From positions 318,059,501-318,123,500 of the forward strand of contig NC_134137.1 of the NCBI RefSeq assembly GCF_033958435.1: a stretch of 64,000 bases of DNA. The letters run 5' to 3'. The first letter of the stretch is position 1. Each line of letters opens with the position of its first letter. The notes under the pieces are model-generated. The model had not been told where the DNA came from, made no database searches, and worked only from the letters and a program-made list of their open reading frames with translations. The stretch comes from Carettochelys insculpta. Taxonomy: Eukaryota; Chordata; Testudines; Carettochelyidae. This document shows, in pieces, positions 12,875-23,624 of this stretch. Both the position numbers and the translations under genes were made by a program.

Positions 12875-13268
12875 CCACCCCATAGTCCACTCCTTGTCGT
12901 GGTGAGGTGGCTGGTGTGTCTTGCTGACCCAGAGATCTATGCCAGCAGAATCTCCAGCTCCCTGAAGGGTCACCCAAACTGGACAGGTCAAAGGGTGGAG
13001 ACCAGCCATTTTGGATCACCTCTCCAAGAGGTAAAAGGGGTTGACTTTGGGTTAACAATCCAATGCATAAAAAACCAAAGAAGTTACAGAAACATCTACA
13101 AAGACACCTACAGGTACACCAGTCTTGGGAGGAGTTGGTAATCCACACAGATTGAGTATGAAGCATGGCAGGGAAAGACAAAAGAAAGGTGTCACACTGA
13201 TGACCCTTTTCTCACCCAGGACAGCCACCCAGGTTGGTACACAGAATGCTCGGACCATGAATAGCAAC
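12875..13268 (+). pseudogene. 5' leader and endonuclease start of a LINE
   Basis: Begins in a CCATAGTCCACTCCTTGTCG-type leader and ends by encoding TRTATQVGTQNARTM (13198-13262), which resembles the first endonuclease strand (GTxNxRTM) of RTE-like LINEs. A TAA occurs in the leader frame. The fragment stops abruptly where an LTR begins at 13269, and I do not see the LINE resume after the LTR. It may belong to the same family as the minus-strand element at 20347-21920, but the two fragments do not overlap, so this is inference. Confidence 0.55.
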
Positions 13269-14004
13269 TCTGACAGTGTCAGGCCAGAGAGTTATGGAAG
13301 AGGTGGAGGGGAGATGTATTAGCACTAGACTGAATAAATCCTTGTTCCCAGAATAAACTAGCAAGTGCTAATGCAGAACCAGCAGGAACCTGCTAGAAGC
13401 AATCAGGGAAAATAGGCCAATTAAAACTCCTGGGCCAATTAGGAGGCCTGCAGACTCAAGGGAGCAAGGGTAATCAGGACAGCCTGACCCAATGAAGAAG
13501 CAGCTGATACCTGTTATAAAAAGGCTTTTCTTCTGCTGGCTCAGTTGTGGGGTGGGAAGTGGAGGAGATAAGGAGCTGTGTGTCTGAGAGGGGTAAGTGC
13601 AAGCGAGTACCAGAAGGAAGAGCCTAAGGGAAGGAGGTTGCTGGGGACTGCTGAGGGTAAGTAGCCCACGAAGCCATGACTGTCAAGCACCTGAAAGTTC
13701 AAACATGGTTGGCAGCTGCTATCGCAGGGTGCCAGAGCTGTAACCCACAGGAGAATGTGCATCCTCTATACAAGACATCAGAAGGACTGACTTCAGGATG
13801 GGATTTGTCTCACCTGGATTGCATGAAAGGGCAGCAGAGACTATAGAATTTGGTCTCCTTTCTTTTCCCTAATCTACTGCTAATGAGAGTAGTTCACCAA
13901 AACGGCTAGTTGGTGTCTAAACTGAGGGCTGCTTTGAGACCCTGAGGCAAATAATCTGCCAAAAATTTGAGGACCAAATAAACTAGTTGAGGAACTTTGT
14001 CACA
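13269..14004 (+). mobile_element. Probable solo LTR
   Basis: Starts TCTGACAGTGTCAGGCCAGA and ends GAACTTTGTCACA, giving imperfect inverted termini of TGTGAC/GTCACA type. A TATA-like TTATAAAAAGGC lies near 13514 in the position expected of a U3/R boundary, preceded by AATTAGGAGGCCTGCAGACTC-type U3 wording. No internal gag, pol or env sequence follows, so it is a solo or truncated LTR. The flanks GCAAC and CAAAC are not a convincing target duplication. The retroelement class is not determined from this sequence. Confidence 0.6.
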
Positions 14005-14277
14005 CAAACCACACTAGAAGGCTGGGGAAGTAAGGCAGCATTGGTGTGTCTATTAATTGGGGATGTTGTTGGAGCAAACAGCCTTTGAGACTGAGAGAAA
14101 AAATTAGCCTGTGTCCAAGCTGAAGAAAACAGAGTCTGATGACCTCCCTTTGTCCAGGGGTTGTCCAAATGTGCCTTGCCCTACTCTTGATACTGCTATC
14201 TGAGATTGTATTGAGGTACTCTGCGCTCTCAGAGATGATGCCTTCATCCCAGGACATTCTCTCCACACTGCCTATTT

Positions 14278-14732
14278 GGATGTGGACACACTTGGCCAAA
14301 ACTTCGAAATGGCCGTGCAAATGGCCATTTCAAAGATTATTAATGATGTGCTGAACTGAATATTCAGCACCTCATTAGCATTAGGATGCTTCCGGCCACG
14401 GCGCTTCAAAAGCGTCACTTTCGACCGCTTACGTCTCAGAGCGGCTACATAGGGGTCCTTTTCGAAAGGACCCCGCACCTTTCGAAATCCCCTTATTCCT
14501 CTCAGTGGAGGGGAATAAGGGGATTTCAAAAGATGCAGGGTCCTTTTGAAAAGGACCCCCATGTAGCTGTGCTGAACTGCGAGTGGTTGAAGCTGTGCTT
14601 TTGAAGCTCTGCAGCCGGAAGCATCCTAATGCTAATGAGGTGCTGAATATTCATTTCAGCACCTCATTAGTAATCTTTCAAATGGCCATTTTCATGGCCA
14701 TTTCGAAGTTTTGGCCAAGAGTGGCCACAGCC
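14278..14732. mobile_element. Fold-back Harbinger MITE (family B, diverged)
   Basis: Ends GGATGTGGACACACTTGGCC and GGCCAAGAGTGGCCACAGCC. Target duplication TTT at 14275-14277 and 14733-14735. Mirrored CTTCGAAATGGCC and GAATATTCAGCACCTCATTA blocks flank a central CCCCTTATTC palindrome. It is more diverged than the copies at 26795 and 28798. Confidence 0.85.
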
Positions 14733-15089
14733 TTTGTGTGCAGGAAGGAGGATGTTGTAGGGTCTGGTGTTCCAGAAGAACTATGTCCCATGCGTCAACA
14801 CTAAATGTACCAGACCGTCTGAAAACATTAGAAACCAAAAATCCATATGAGCTGCAATTCTGGATTTGTGCAATGGGTAAAAGAAGTAGCATCTGTTTAA
14901 ATGACAAGTGTGCTGAGTGCCCCTTTTACCCCTGTTATTTCTGGTGTTCAACCTGTAATGGTATAGTATGATTTATATTTTCAGCTCAGCACTAAATTCC
15001 CACAGTAAGAAACACTGGGGGAGGAGAGAAGGTGAAATCTCTGCCAGGAAATGCAGTACAATGTAGTGAGCATGAATAATTTTAAAAAG

Positions 15090-15480
15090 ATCCACCAAAT
15101 CTCAAAGCTTTTCTTACATTTCATTTTCCTTTTTTCCATTTCCTTTTTCCCTTGTGTCTGCTGCTCTTCTATCTTTGTTCTGTCATTTCTTTGTAGTCAT
15201 TTTTGCCTACTTTCCCCTCCCCTTCTCAGCTCTTCTGTCTGCAAAACTATTTTCTGCTTTTCTTCCACTTTGATGTTGCATTTACATCCTTCTCATTCTT
15301 TTCATGCCCCATTCCACATCCCTTCCCCACCCCCTTCTTTTCCCCTGGCTAGTCTACTTCCCTTCTTAGTCCAAAGTACCACTTTTCTTCACTCCTGGCT
15401 CTAGTTTCTTCTCCACTCATGTTCTCTTGGCTTTCCCTTTTCATCCCTCTTACTCAAGTCTCACTCTTCTCAGAAGTGAC
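15090..15480. repeat. Pyrimidine-rich low-complexity tract
   Basis: The plus strand is almost entirely C and T for about 390 bases. The 117-codon open frame across it is low-complexity and not a credible gene. Confidence 0.7.
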
Positions 15481-16184
15481 CATTTAACATTAGGTTTTCC
15501 TTTCCTTTTTAATCCATACAGGAATATTTTTCATACTCTATGAATGCCTGACATTGTAAGTGTTGGCCCCGATTAACGTGTGTGTTCAGAAGGTTACCTT
15601 ATTAGGTGACTCCAAGAGACTCTTGATCTGTTACAGGTTGAACCTCTCTAATCCAGAACTTGCCCATCCAGCAACATCCGTAATCCAGCATGGCTATGTC
15701 TACACTAGAAGCATCTGTCTATAGAAGTTAGTCTCAGAAGAGATGTTCCAGCAAAACTTCTGCTGACACATTAGCTGTGTCTACACGTGCACAAAACATT
15801 GAAATAAACAACCCTTTTTCGAAAGAGCTGGAGGAGCGTCCACACGTGTAACACTGTCTTTATAAAGGAAATCAAAAGAACGGGGCGCAGATGTCGAAAT
15901 CCAACACCCGATCCCAGATCAGGAAGACAGTCCCCTTTCGAAATACTAAATTGAAAGAGTACATGTGTAGATGCTCCACAGTCTGCTTTTTCGAAATACA
16001 GGTCCACCATGGTGCCAGTCAGCTGGAGTGCAGGGCTGCTCCAGCTGGCAGCAGCGGGGCTCTATGGTCCCTGCATCTAGCTGCCTTAAAGCTGCACGCA
16101 TGCAGGAAACCTGTGGCAGGAAGCTGAGAGCATGCTAGGAGCAGCCACTGCACATGCTCCAGCCCCACGCTCCAGCGCTGCAGC

Positions 16185-17551
16185 ATGGCCAGCAGCCAGC
16201 CCCCCTGCAAGCCCCATGGCTCCCCCTCTGAGCCCCTGTGGGGATCCCAGGGGCAGAAAAAAAAGGGCCCCCTCCTGCATACAGCAGGAGCAGCGGGACC
16301 TCCTCAACCTGTGGGAGGAGGAGGAGGAGGTCCTGCATGAGATGGGGGTCAAGCTGCGCAATGCCACTGCCTTCAGCTGCCTGGCTCAGGGCATCCTGAC
16401 CAGGGGCCACCCGGAGCGTACCTGCTTCATGGTCAAGTTCAAGGAGCTGCAGCAGGGCTATGCCCGGGCCAGGGACCAGGCCAGCCACTCTAGGGCTGCT
16501 CCAGCCACATGTCCCTTCTTTCGGGAGCTCCAGGGCATCCTGGGGCCCCAGGACAGCTCCCCACCCCTGTCGTTCATGAACACAGTGGCCGAGGAGCTGC
16601 AGCTGGAGGAAGAGGAGCAGATTGGACCAGGGACCCAGGAGGGTGAGGGCACCATGGAGTGGTCGAATGAGGAGGGGGACCTCACCATCATCCTCCCCTA
16701 CCATTCCTCCATCCAGGTGACAAGGAGCCAGACATCCCTGGACGTCACCAAGGGACCCTCCGGTATGTACAGGGAGGGGAGCACACCTGCCCCACAGGGT
16801 GGGTGAAAATCAATGGCTAGTAGCCTGCATGCAGGACCGGTGGTCCCAGGCCACACACAGGCCACCCACCACATGGGATGTGGCACCCCACGGTGGCCCA
16901 CCAGCGATGTCCAGCACCCACTTTCAGTGGACAGCACTGCAAGCCGCACAGGGGCGGCGGCCGGCCAGTGCCAGACAGCACCTGGGGCCTGCACTCCGCA
17001 GACTGGGAAGGGGGCCATCTGCTGGAGAGACCCCTGGATGCACCCCAGGCTGGGAAACCCAGCCCATTGGGGGCAGGGCAGTGCCCTTGGGGGAGTCAGT
17101 GTCCTTTGGGGGGGTGGGGACCCCATGGGATGGGCTTGGGTGGGTGGGCCATAGCCAGGTCCCCTCCATCCAGGGCACATTACTGACATGCTCTCCTTCT
17201 GTCCACACAGCTACACATCAATGCTCCTGCTGAGGACCCTTGTCCCTGAGAGACCCCTGCAGCCCTTGGAAGAGCCTGGACGCCATCCCATGCAGCGTGC
17301 TATTGGGGCCATGGCCAGAGGGCCCCCTGGCAGGCTGAGGAGCCCTAGCCAGCCAGCAATAGACCAAAGTGGTTGAGCAGCACCTGCAGCTCACCCAGGC
17401 TGAGATGGAGTGGGGGAGGGCAGCCTGGGAGAGGCTGCTGACTACCCTGGAGGGCACTGGCCACACACTCTGGTACCATGCAGCCAGTGTTGCCTGCCTC
17501 CTGGCCCCACCAGCAGCTCCCCCCGCTGAGCCCGTCCCCTGCCCCAACTGA
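16185..17551 (+). pseudogene. Myb/SANT-like DNA-binding protein of the Harbinger element
   Basis: Harbinger elements need a Myb-like partner that binds the element ends and helps the transposase; this gene is that partner. The ancestral start is probably ATG at 16185 (MASSQPPCKP, matching MATCQPPKCP in the copy at 53376). A frameshift in the A-run near 16260 moves the reading into the frame that carries the trihelix domain (about 16270-16500: LLNLWEEEEEVLHEMG, NATAFSCLAQGIL, VKFKELQQGYARARDQASHS). An acidic stretch follows (QLEEEEQIGPG). Exon 1 ends in a phase-1 donor GTATGT at 16763-16768, and the acceptor CACACAG ends at 17210. Exon 2 reads into a TGA after about seven codons, so a second frameshift is present. 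The C-terminal part VVEQHLQLTQAEMEWGRAAW is still readable to 17551. Confidence 0.82.
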
Positions 17552-18030
17552 GTCTGAACTCTCCGCCGCCACTGAGCCTGCACCCTCTGCCCCCACCAGG
17601 CCCACTCACTGGCATTACCTGCCAGTGCCCCCCCATGACCTCTTCGCCCCACCAGGGACCCTGTACCTGGGGAGGCAGGGGATCCAGGGACCAATGGGGC
17701 TCGCATCCCACCACTCCTGCCCTGAAATGAGCTGCCCACCCCCCTCTAAGTTAGGTTCCCCCTGCGCCCCCCAAGTTCGGTTCCCCCCACTCTCTTTCAA
17801 GTTATGTTTCCCCCCTAAGTTAGCCCCCACCGCTTCCCTCCAAGTTAGGTTTCCTCCCCTATACATAATTTACATGAATAGTGCAGATAAATGTTTACTT
17901 TAATGTTCACCACTCTGTGCTGTGCTCCTCAGGGGGATGGTGGGAGGTGGATATGTGGGTGCGGTGCCGGTGGGGGAGGGATGGGGATGATGGGTGGCAG
18001 ATGTGCGTGGGATGTGGGTGTGCATGCAGG

Positions 18031-19419
18031 TCAGAGGTGGCTGTCGGCAAAGGCCTGCCTGTGGGCCTCCCTGATGCAGTGGCCATCCCAGTGGGCCTAG
18101 CAGATGGGGGCGGTGCCCAGCTGTTCATAGTCGGCCCTGGCTGGAGGACCCCCCCAGGGACATAGGTATCCCCCTTTCCCTCCACAACATTGTGGAGGAT
18201 GCAACAGGCGCCCACCACTTGGGGCACGTTGAGGACCCGGACCTCCAGCCATGTGTGGAGGCACCTCCACCACCACTTTTGGCACCCGAAGGCCTGCTCT
18301 ACGACATTGCAGGTGCAGTTGATGTGCTGATTGAATGTCTCCTGGGTGGGGTCGAGGTGTCCCGTGTGCAGCCTCTTGAGCTATGGCTGCAGGGGTTATG
18401 CTGCATCTGCCACCATGCAGAGCAGCATGGTGATATCCTCTGCTACTGGGTTCTCCTGCAGAGGAATGAAGGTGCCGGCCCCCATGTGCTGGCAGAGGCC
18501 GGCCTTCTGGAAGACCTGGGCATCATGGGTGCAGTCGGCCCAGCCCACATAGATGTCAGTGAACCGGCCCCTCTTGTCCACCAGGGCCTGGAGCACCACC
18601 GAATAGTAGCCCTTCCTGTTGATGTACTGGACAGTGCTGTGTGGCGAGGTGTGGATGGTGATGTGTGTGCTATCCAAAGCACCAATGCAGCTCGGAAAGC
18701 CCAGGTTCTGGAAGCTGGTGATGGTGATGTCCAGATCCCCCCAGCCGGACAACTCTAAGGAGCAGCATCACGTTGATGGCTCTGATGACCTGTGGGAGGG
18801 GGAGGGGGACATGTGCTCTAGTGCAGGTGGCAGGCTGTCTCCCCCTTCGGGCCCATTCTTCCCCCCTCCCATCCATCCCCCACCCCATCCAGCCCCCTGC
18901 CCCCCTCCCATTCAGCCCCTTACAGCAGTGGGTTCCCCTTGCCCCAGGGGGATGCACCTTACCTCCATAAGTCCAGCCCCAACAGTGGCCTTGCCCACCC
19001 CGAACTGCTGTCCCATGGAGCGATAGGAGTCTGGGGTGGCCAGCTTCCAGATGGCAATCATGACCCGTTTCTCCAGGGTGAGAGCTGGCCGCATGCAGGT
19101 GTCCTGGTGCTGGAGTGCGGGGATGAGCCAGTGTCAGATCACCTTGAAGGTCCGACTCGACATGAGGAAGTTCCGCAGCCACCTTTCCTCGCCCCAGTCC
19201 CCCTGCACCAGGCTCTGCCACCAGTTGGTGATGCTGGGGGTGGGTCCAGAGATGTTGGGGCACCCAGGGGGGTACCCGGCAGTGCCCCATGTAGAGGAGC
19301 ACCATGGCCCCAGGGGGACCACCCAGCCATCCGATGAGATTGGGTGCGGCTGCGGCAATGGTGCACAGCACTACCAGCAGGGTGTCCATAATGAGGTGTC
19401 CTCCTGCAGGAGCTGTCAC
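18031..19419 (-). pseudogene. PIF/Harbinger DDE transposase
   Basis: Related to the family that includes HARBI1. Likely start at 19419 (MTAPAGGHLIMDTLL). N-terminal region WGEERWLRNFLMSSRTF, a TGA at about 19134, then LEKRVMIAIWKLATPDSYRS and a GVGKATVG helix-turn-helix-like motif. A probable intron has donor GTAAGG at 18962-18957 and an acceptor CAG ending at 18790, leading into VIRAINVMLL. A frameshift near 18750 precedes the catalytic core: first Asp in CIGALDSTHI, then INRKGYYSVVLQALVDKRGRFTD, second Asp in THDAQVF, Glu in NVVEQAFG. TAA and TAG codons break the frame between second Asp and Glu (about 18370-18400). The C-terminus reads IREAHRQAFADSHL and stops at 18031. All three catalytic acids survive, but at least one frameshift and three stops make it inactive. 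Confidence 0.88.
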
Positions 19420-20346
19420 TGTGCCTCAGTCCTGGGCATGTGTGGGCTTTGCTAGGCTGGGCAGCACTCGGCTCATGTGGAGAGGAGGGTGGAGGGAGGG
19501 GACCGTTAAAGGGGGCTGGCTGGCCCTGTCAACAGCGTTTCCTGCCTCCCTTCTTTCGAAAGCGGTCTTGTAGCCATGTGGACTCTCTCTTTCGAAAGAC
19601 CTGCGGTGGCACTTTGTAAAAGAGGATTGAAATGCCAATCTGATAATGGCGGTAGGTGCTCCCTTTTGATGGCTGCTATTTTGACTGCCAAAATTTGATT
19701 TTTGCCCTTTTGAAAGGGTGCTCATGTGCAGACCCAGCTATTGTGTCTACACATAAAAGTGGATGGATCTTTCAATCTGCTCCGACAAAAGAGCCCCTGC
19801 AGAGTATACACCGCATTCCGTCAATAGTTTCTGTCAACAAAATGCATTTTGTGTGTTGATGTTCTGCAAGTTTTGTCAACAAATCCCTTGTTTTGTCTGC
19901 AAAACTCTCTAGTGTAGACGTATCACATGATTTTTAGTTAGGTGGATGACCGCTTATCAGGAATGTGGCCAAGTTCCCAGTGCTCCCACAAAGTTTATTT
20001 ACAGTCACCAGTCCGGGCTCTCAGTGTTCTGTGCTGTTATTTAGCTGTCATTTACCCCTAAATGTCTTCTAAGAGCCCAATAAGCAGTGGAAGTTTTGGC
20101 AACGCTTCTAAACAATATTAACCTCCCTCAGGCCAACAAATTCTCTCGTCCTGGGTGGTCAGGTCCTGAGTGTATCAGATTAGAGAGGTTCAACCTGTAG
20201 AGTTATACTGCAGAAGAAAGTTCTGGTAAGCTCATCTCAGTTGGAAGTCAGTCTTCAACAAATTCACGTTCCGAAGACAGTTAGCTGCCACAATGGATAC
20301 CAGAAGAGTGGTCTCCTGGTTAATGAATTGGACTTAGTTAAACCCT

Positions 20347-21920
20347 TCAACCCCATGTGGGGCATAGGTCATCCACAAGGCTCCTCCACCTGCTTCTATC
20401 TTGGGCAATGGTTTCAATCTGGCCCCATGAATATCCCAGTTCTTGTACTTCTGTGACTATAGATCTCTTCCATGTTGTTCGGGGTCTTCCTCGGTTGCGT
20501 TTCCCCTGAGGATTCCATTTTAGGGCATGTCGAACAATGCTGGGTAGGGGTTTCCTCAAAGTATGTCCCAGACATCCCCATTTTCTCCTTTTTATTTGGA
20601 TCCACACTGGCTCTTGGCCTGTTCGTGTCCACAGATGTTCATTCGTGAATTTGTCTTGCCATCTGATTTGTAATATGTACGTCAGGCATCTATTCAAAAA
20701 CGTCTGCAGTTTGTGTGTTGATGACTTTGTGGTGCGCCATACTACACAGGCATACAGCAGGACGGACTTTACATTTGAATTGAAGATTCTCAGCTTTGTT
20801 TCAACAGAGATGTTGTGTGATCTCCATAATGGCCACAGAGTTTGAAATGCTGCTGTGGCTTTGTCTATCCTGAATTTGATGTTTAGGTCAGTACCACCAT
20901 CTTTATTCACAACACTACCTAGATAAGTAAATTGTTTGACGTCTTCAAGGGTCTCTACCCCTAAAGTGATGTTGTCTTGTTTAGTGTGGTTGACCCTCAT
21001 AGTTCTAGTTTTACATCTACTGATTTTCAGGCCTGCCTTTGAGGCAGCGCTATCCAGTGCTGCAACTTTGCTGTCCATATGCTCATGCCGATGTGCCAGG
21101 AGATCAATGTCATCAGCAAAATCGATATCCTCTAATTGACGAGAGGTCCACCGAATACCTCTCCGGTGTCCACTTGTTTTTAGCATAATCCAATCCATAA
21201 CTGTAAGGAAAAGGAATGGTGAGAGTAGACATCCCTGTCTCACACCTCTTCGGACAGTGAAAGATTCCGTCACAGTGCCATTATGTTCTAACCTGGCAAG
21301 TGGAGGGTTCGTTATTGGCTCAAATGAGATTAATGATCTTCTGGGGAATGCCATGATACTGCAACAGTCTCCACAGTGTATCAAAGGCCTGTTCAAGGTC
21401 TATGAAAGTTATATACAGTGGGGAATTCCATTCCAATGACTGTTCTATGATGATCCTCCAGGTCGTTATCTGGTCTACACATGATCTCTCACTCTGTAAA
21501 CCAGCTTGTTCATCCCTCAACAGCCTGTCAATCTCTGCTTTCATTCTCTCCAACACGATCCTGTTAAAGACTTTCCAAGGAATAGACAGCAGAGTGATAC
21601 CTCTCCAGTTTCTCCACTCATTCAAACTTCCTTTCTTGGGTATTTTAATTATATGTCCATGTTTCCAGTCTCGTGGTATTTCCTTGGTGTCCCATATTCT
21701 GCCAAAGAGTTCGCACAGCATGTCTGTGGAGGTTTAAAGGTCCACCTTCACTGCTTCTGAGGGAATGCAGTCTGGCCCTGGAGCTTTTCCACGTTTTGGC
21801 AGAGAAATGGCCTTCCTTATCTCCTCCTTAGTTGGTCTCTCTGTATTTATTGGTAGTGGTATTGGTGCTGAGGGTAAGTCTGGTGGATGAATTGGTGCTG
21901 GGCAATTTAAGAGATCCTCG
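20347..21920 (-). pseudogene. LINE reverse transcriptase with C-terminal domain
   Basis: The minus strand from about 21920 reads HFEDLLNCPAPIHPP and KRGKAPGPDCIPSEAVK, then a TAA near 21736. It then runs 21721-21320 (IIKIPKKGSLNEWRNWRGITLLS, EQAGLQSERSCVDQI, FIDLEQAFDTLW). A frameshift near 21330 leads into an uninterrupted 349-codon frame (21396-20347) carrying RRGVRQGCLLSPFLF, the catalytic DFADDIDLLA, FTYLGSVV, and a Cys-poor C-terminus ending KRNRGRPRTTW and WRSLVDDLCPTWG. These are RT motifs and the C-terminal tail of an RTE-like LINE. The endonuclease is missing, so the copy is 5'-truncated. The FADD box is intact, but one stop and one frameshift disable the whole. Confidence 0.82.
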
Positions 21921-22663
21921 AAATGAATTGAACTGGCACTCAGGAAAATTCAGTTTCTAGTTCTGCAGAGTATTTCTTTCATGAGCTTTAAATCATTTGC
22001 GCAAGTTCAAAGTACTTTGGTTCTCTACCTGTAAAATGGGGTAAAAATAAGATACATTCATTAAATATTTTGTGTTGGCCATTTACTTAGTAGTGCCTAG
22101 GTACACAGCAGGTGGTGGTAAAATAATTGGTATACTTTAAATGACACTCGTGCTTATATTTCAGAACACACAAAGTAGGTCTAATCTTAAACCTGTAAAT
22201 CAGACTAAATATCAGTAAGGTTTTTTATATAACATTTGTTTTCTACAGCTAAATGATAATAGCTATGTTTCTCTAACATTGAGTGAGGTATGCAAGGGAT
22301 TTTTAATTATGTTTTACCTTTTAAATTAAAGAACTTTTATATTATCAGGCACCTTGAAGTTTTCTCCCCCCGCCCCGGAAATATGGTGCCAAATGCCACC
22401 AATATCATTAGTAAAGACAAAGAATGTATGAGAAGGTCACCTAAAACTAACCTAGGCTAATAGAAACGACATCAGACACAATTACATTTGTTTGAAGAGT
22501 GAAATTAGGGGCAAACATTAGGCTCATACCTCACCTAACAATGATTTACCGATTGCCTGTAAATTGCATGTGCAAAGTCATTGGCCCTGTTATTAGCACA
22601 TATATTATCTTTGGTTATTTAAATGAAGGTCACGGGGAAACACAACAGAAAACAGTATGTTAA
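21921..22663. other. AT-rich intergenic DNA
   Basis: No gene or repeat terminus recognised. Confidence 0.5.
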
Positions 22664-22676
22664 CACCATTTTGCTA

Positions 22677-23611
22677 GGAGAACATCATAGCTGTGTCTAC
22701 ACGTGCACGCTACTTCGAAGTAGCGGCACTAACTTCGAAATAGCGCCCGTTGCGGCTACACGCGTCGGGCGCTATTTCGAAGTTAACTTCGACGTTAGGC
22801 GGCGAGACGTCGAAGTCGCTAACCTCATGAGGGGATCGGAATAGCGCCCTACTTCGACGTTCAACGTCGAAGTAGGGACCGTGTAGACGATCCGCGTCCC
22901 GCAACTTCGAAATTGTGGGGTCCTCCATGGCAGCCATCAGCTGGGGGGTTGAGAGACGCTGTCTCTCCAGCCCGTGCAGGGCTCTATGGTCACCGTGTGC
23001 AGCAGCCCTTAGCCCAGGGCTTCTGGCTGCTGCTGCTGCAGCGGGGGATTCATGCTGCATGCACAGGGTCTGCAACTTGTTGTCGGCTCTGTGTATCTTG
23101 TGCTGTTTAGTGCAAGTGTGTCTGGGAGGGGCCCTTTAAGGCAGCGGCTGGCTGTTGAGTCCGCCCTGTGACCCTGTCTGCAGCTGTGCCTGGCACCCTT
23201 ATTTCGATGTGTGCTACTGTGGCGTGTAGACGTTCCCTCGCTGCGCCTATTTCGATGTGGTGCTGCGCAACGTCAATGTTGAACATCGACGTTGCCAGCC
23301 CTGGAGGACGTGTAGACGTTATTCATTGAAATAGCCTATTTTGATGTCGCCACATCGAAATAGGCTACTTCGATGTGGGCTTCACGTGTAGACGTAGCCC
23401 ATGAAGTCTTGTGGCACCTTACAGACTAACATACTTTGGAGCATAAGCTTTCGTGGGCAAAGACCCACTTCACCAGATGCATGAGTGGGCGGGTGGGGTG
23501 TCCTTGCCCATGAAAGCTTATGCTCCAAACTATCTGTTAGTCTATAAGATGCCACAACTTCTTGTTGTTCTCAAAGCTACAGACTAACATGGCTAACTCT
23601 CTGATACTTGT
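22677..23611 (-). mobile_element. Fold-back SINE with 13-bp target duplication, interrupted by a MITE
   Basis: CACCATTTTGCTA occurs at 22664-22676 and again at 23612-23624, a 13-bp duplication typical of retroposition. Between them, 23403-23611 on the minus strand reads TATCAGAGAGTTAGCCATGT, then two inverted arms (GTGGCATCTTATAGACTAAC, AGCATAAGCTTTC, GGGCAAGGACACC). The remaining bases, 22677-22688, belong to the far end of the SINE. The MITE at 22689-23399 sits within it. Confidence 0.78.
22689..23399 (+). mobile_element. 710-bp Harbinger MITE (family A) inside a SINE
   Basis: Ends AGCTGTGTCTACACGTGCAC and TTCACGTGTAGACGTAGCC. Target duplication CAT at 22686-22688 and 23400-23402. Same orientation and layout as the outer element at 1256-2679. 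Internal GGGAGGGGCCCTTTAAGG (about 23124) is shared with 433-452. Confidence 0.9.
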
Positions 23612-23624
23612 CACCATTTTGCTA

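Larger units (their letters stand above)
15773..19739. mobile_element. Near full-length two-gene PIF/Harbinger transposon
   Basis: Ends AGCTGTGTCTACACGTGCAC and GTGCTCATGTGCAGACCCAGCT. Target duplication ATT at 15770-15772 and 19740-19742. Inside lie a plus-strand Myb-like gene (16185-17551) and a convergent minus-strand DDE transposase (18031-19419), the standard two-gene layout of PIF/Harbinger elements. Both genes are damaged, so it is no longer autonomous. Confidence 0.88.
15692..19925. mobile_element. MITE (family E), middle shell of the nest
   Basis: 15692-15772 and 19743-19925 join to match the uninterrupted element at 57740-57985 (GGCTATGTCTACACTA start, CTCTCTAGTGTAGACGTAT end). A CAT duplication is seen at 15689-15691 and 19926-19928, although the right terminus has diverged. 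Confidence 0.72.
15634..20197. mobile_element. Tigger/pogo-like DNA transposon, outermost shell of a three-level nest
   Basis: The left end CAGGTTGAACCTCTCTAATCC is mirrored on the right at 20177-20197. Both are flanked by TA (15632-15633 and 20198-20199), as expected for Tc1/mariner-pogo insertions. Only about 58 bp (15634-15691) and about 270 bp (19929-20197) belong to this shell; the rest is later insertions. No transposase remains. Confidence 0.82.

Noticed and set aside
15051..15404. 117-codon open frame rich in Phe, Ser and Pro
   Set aside because: Low-complexity pyrimidine tract, no plausible domain.
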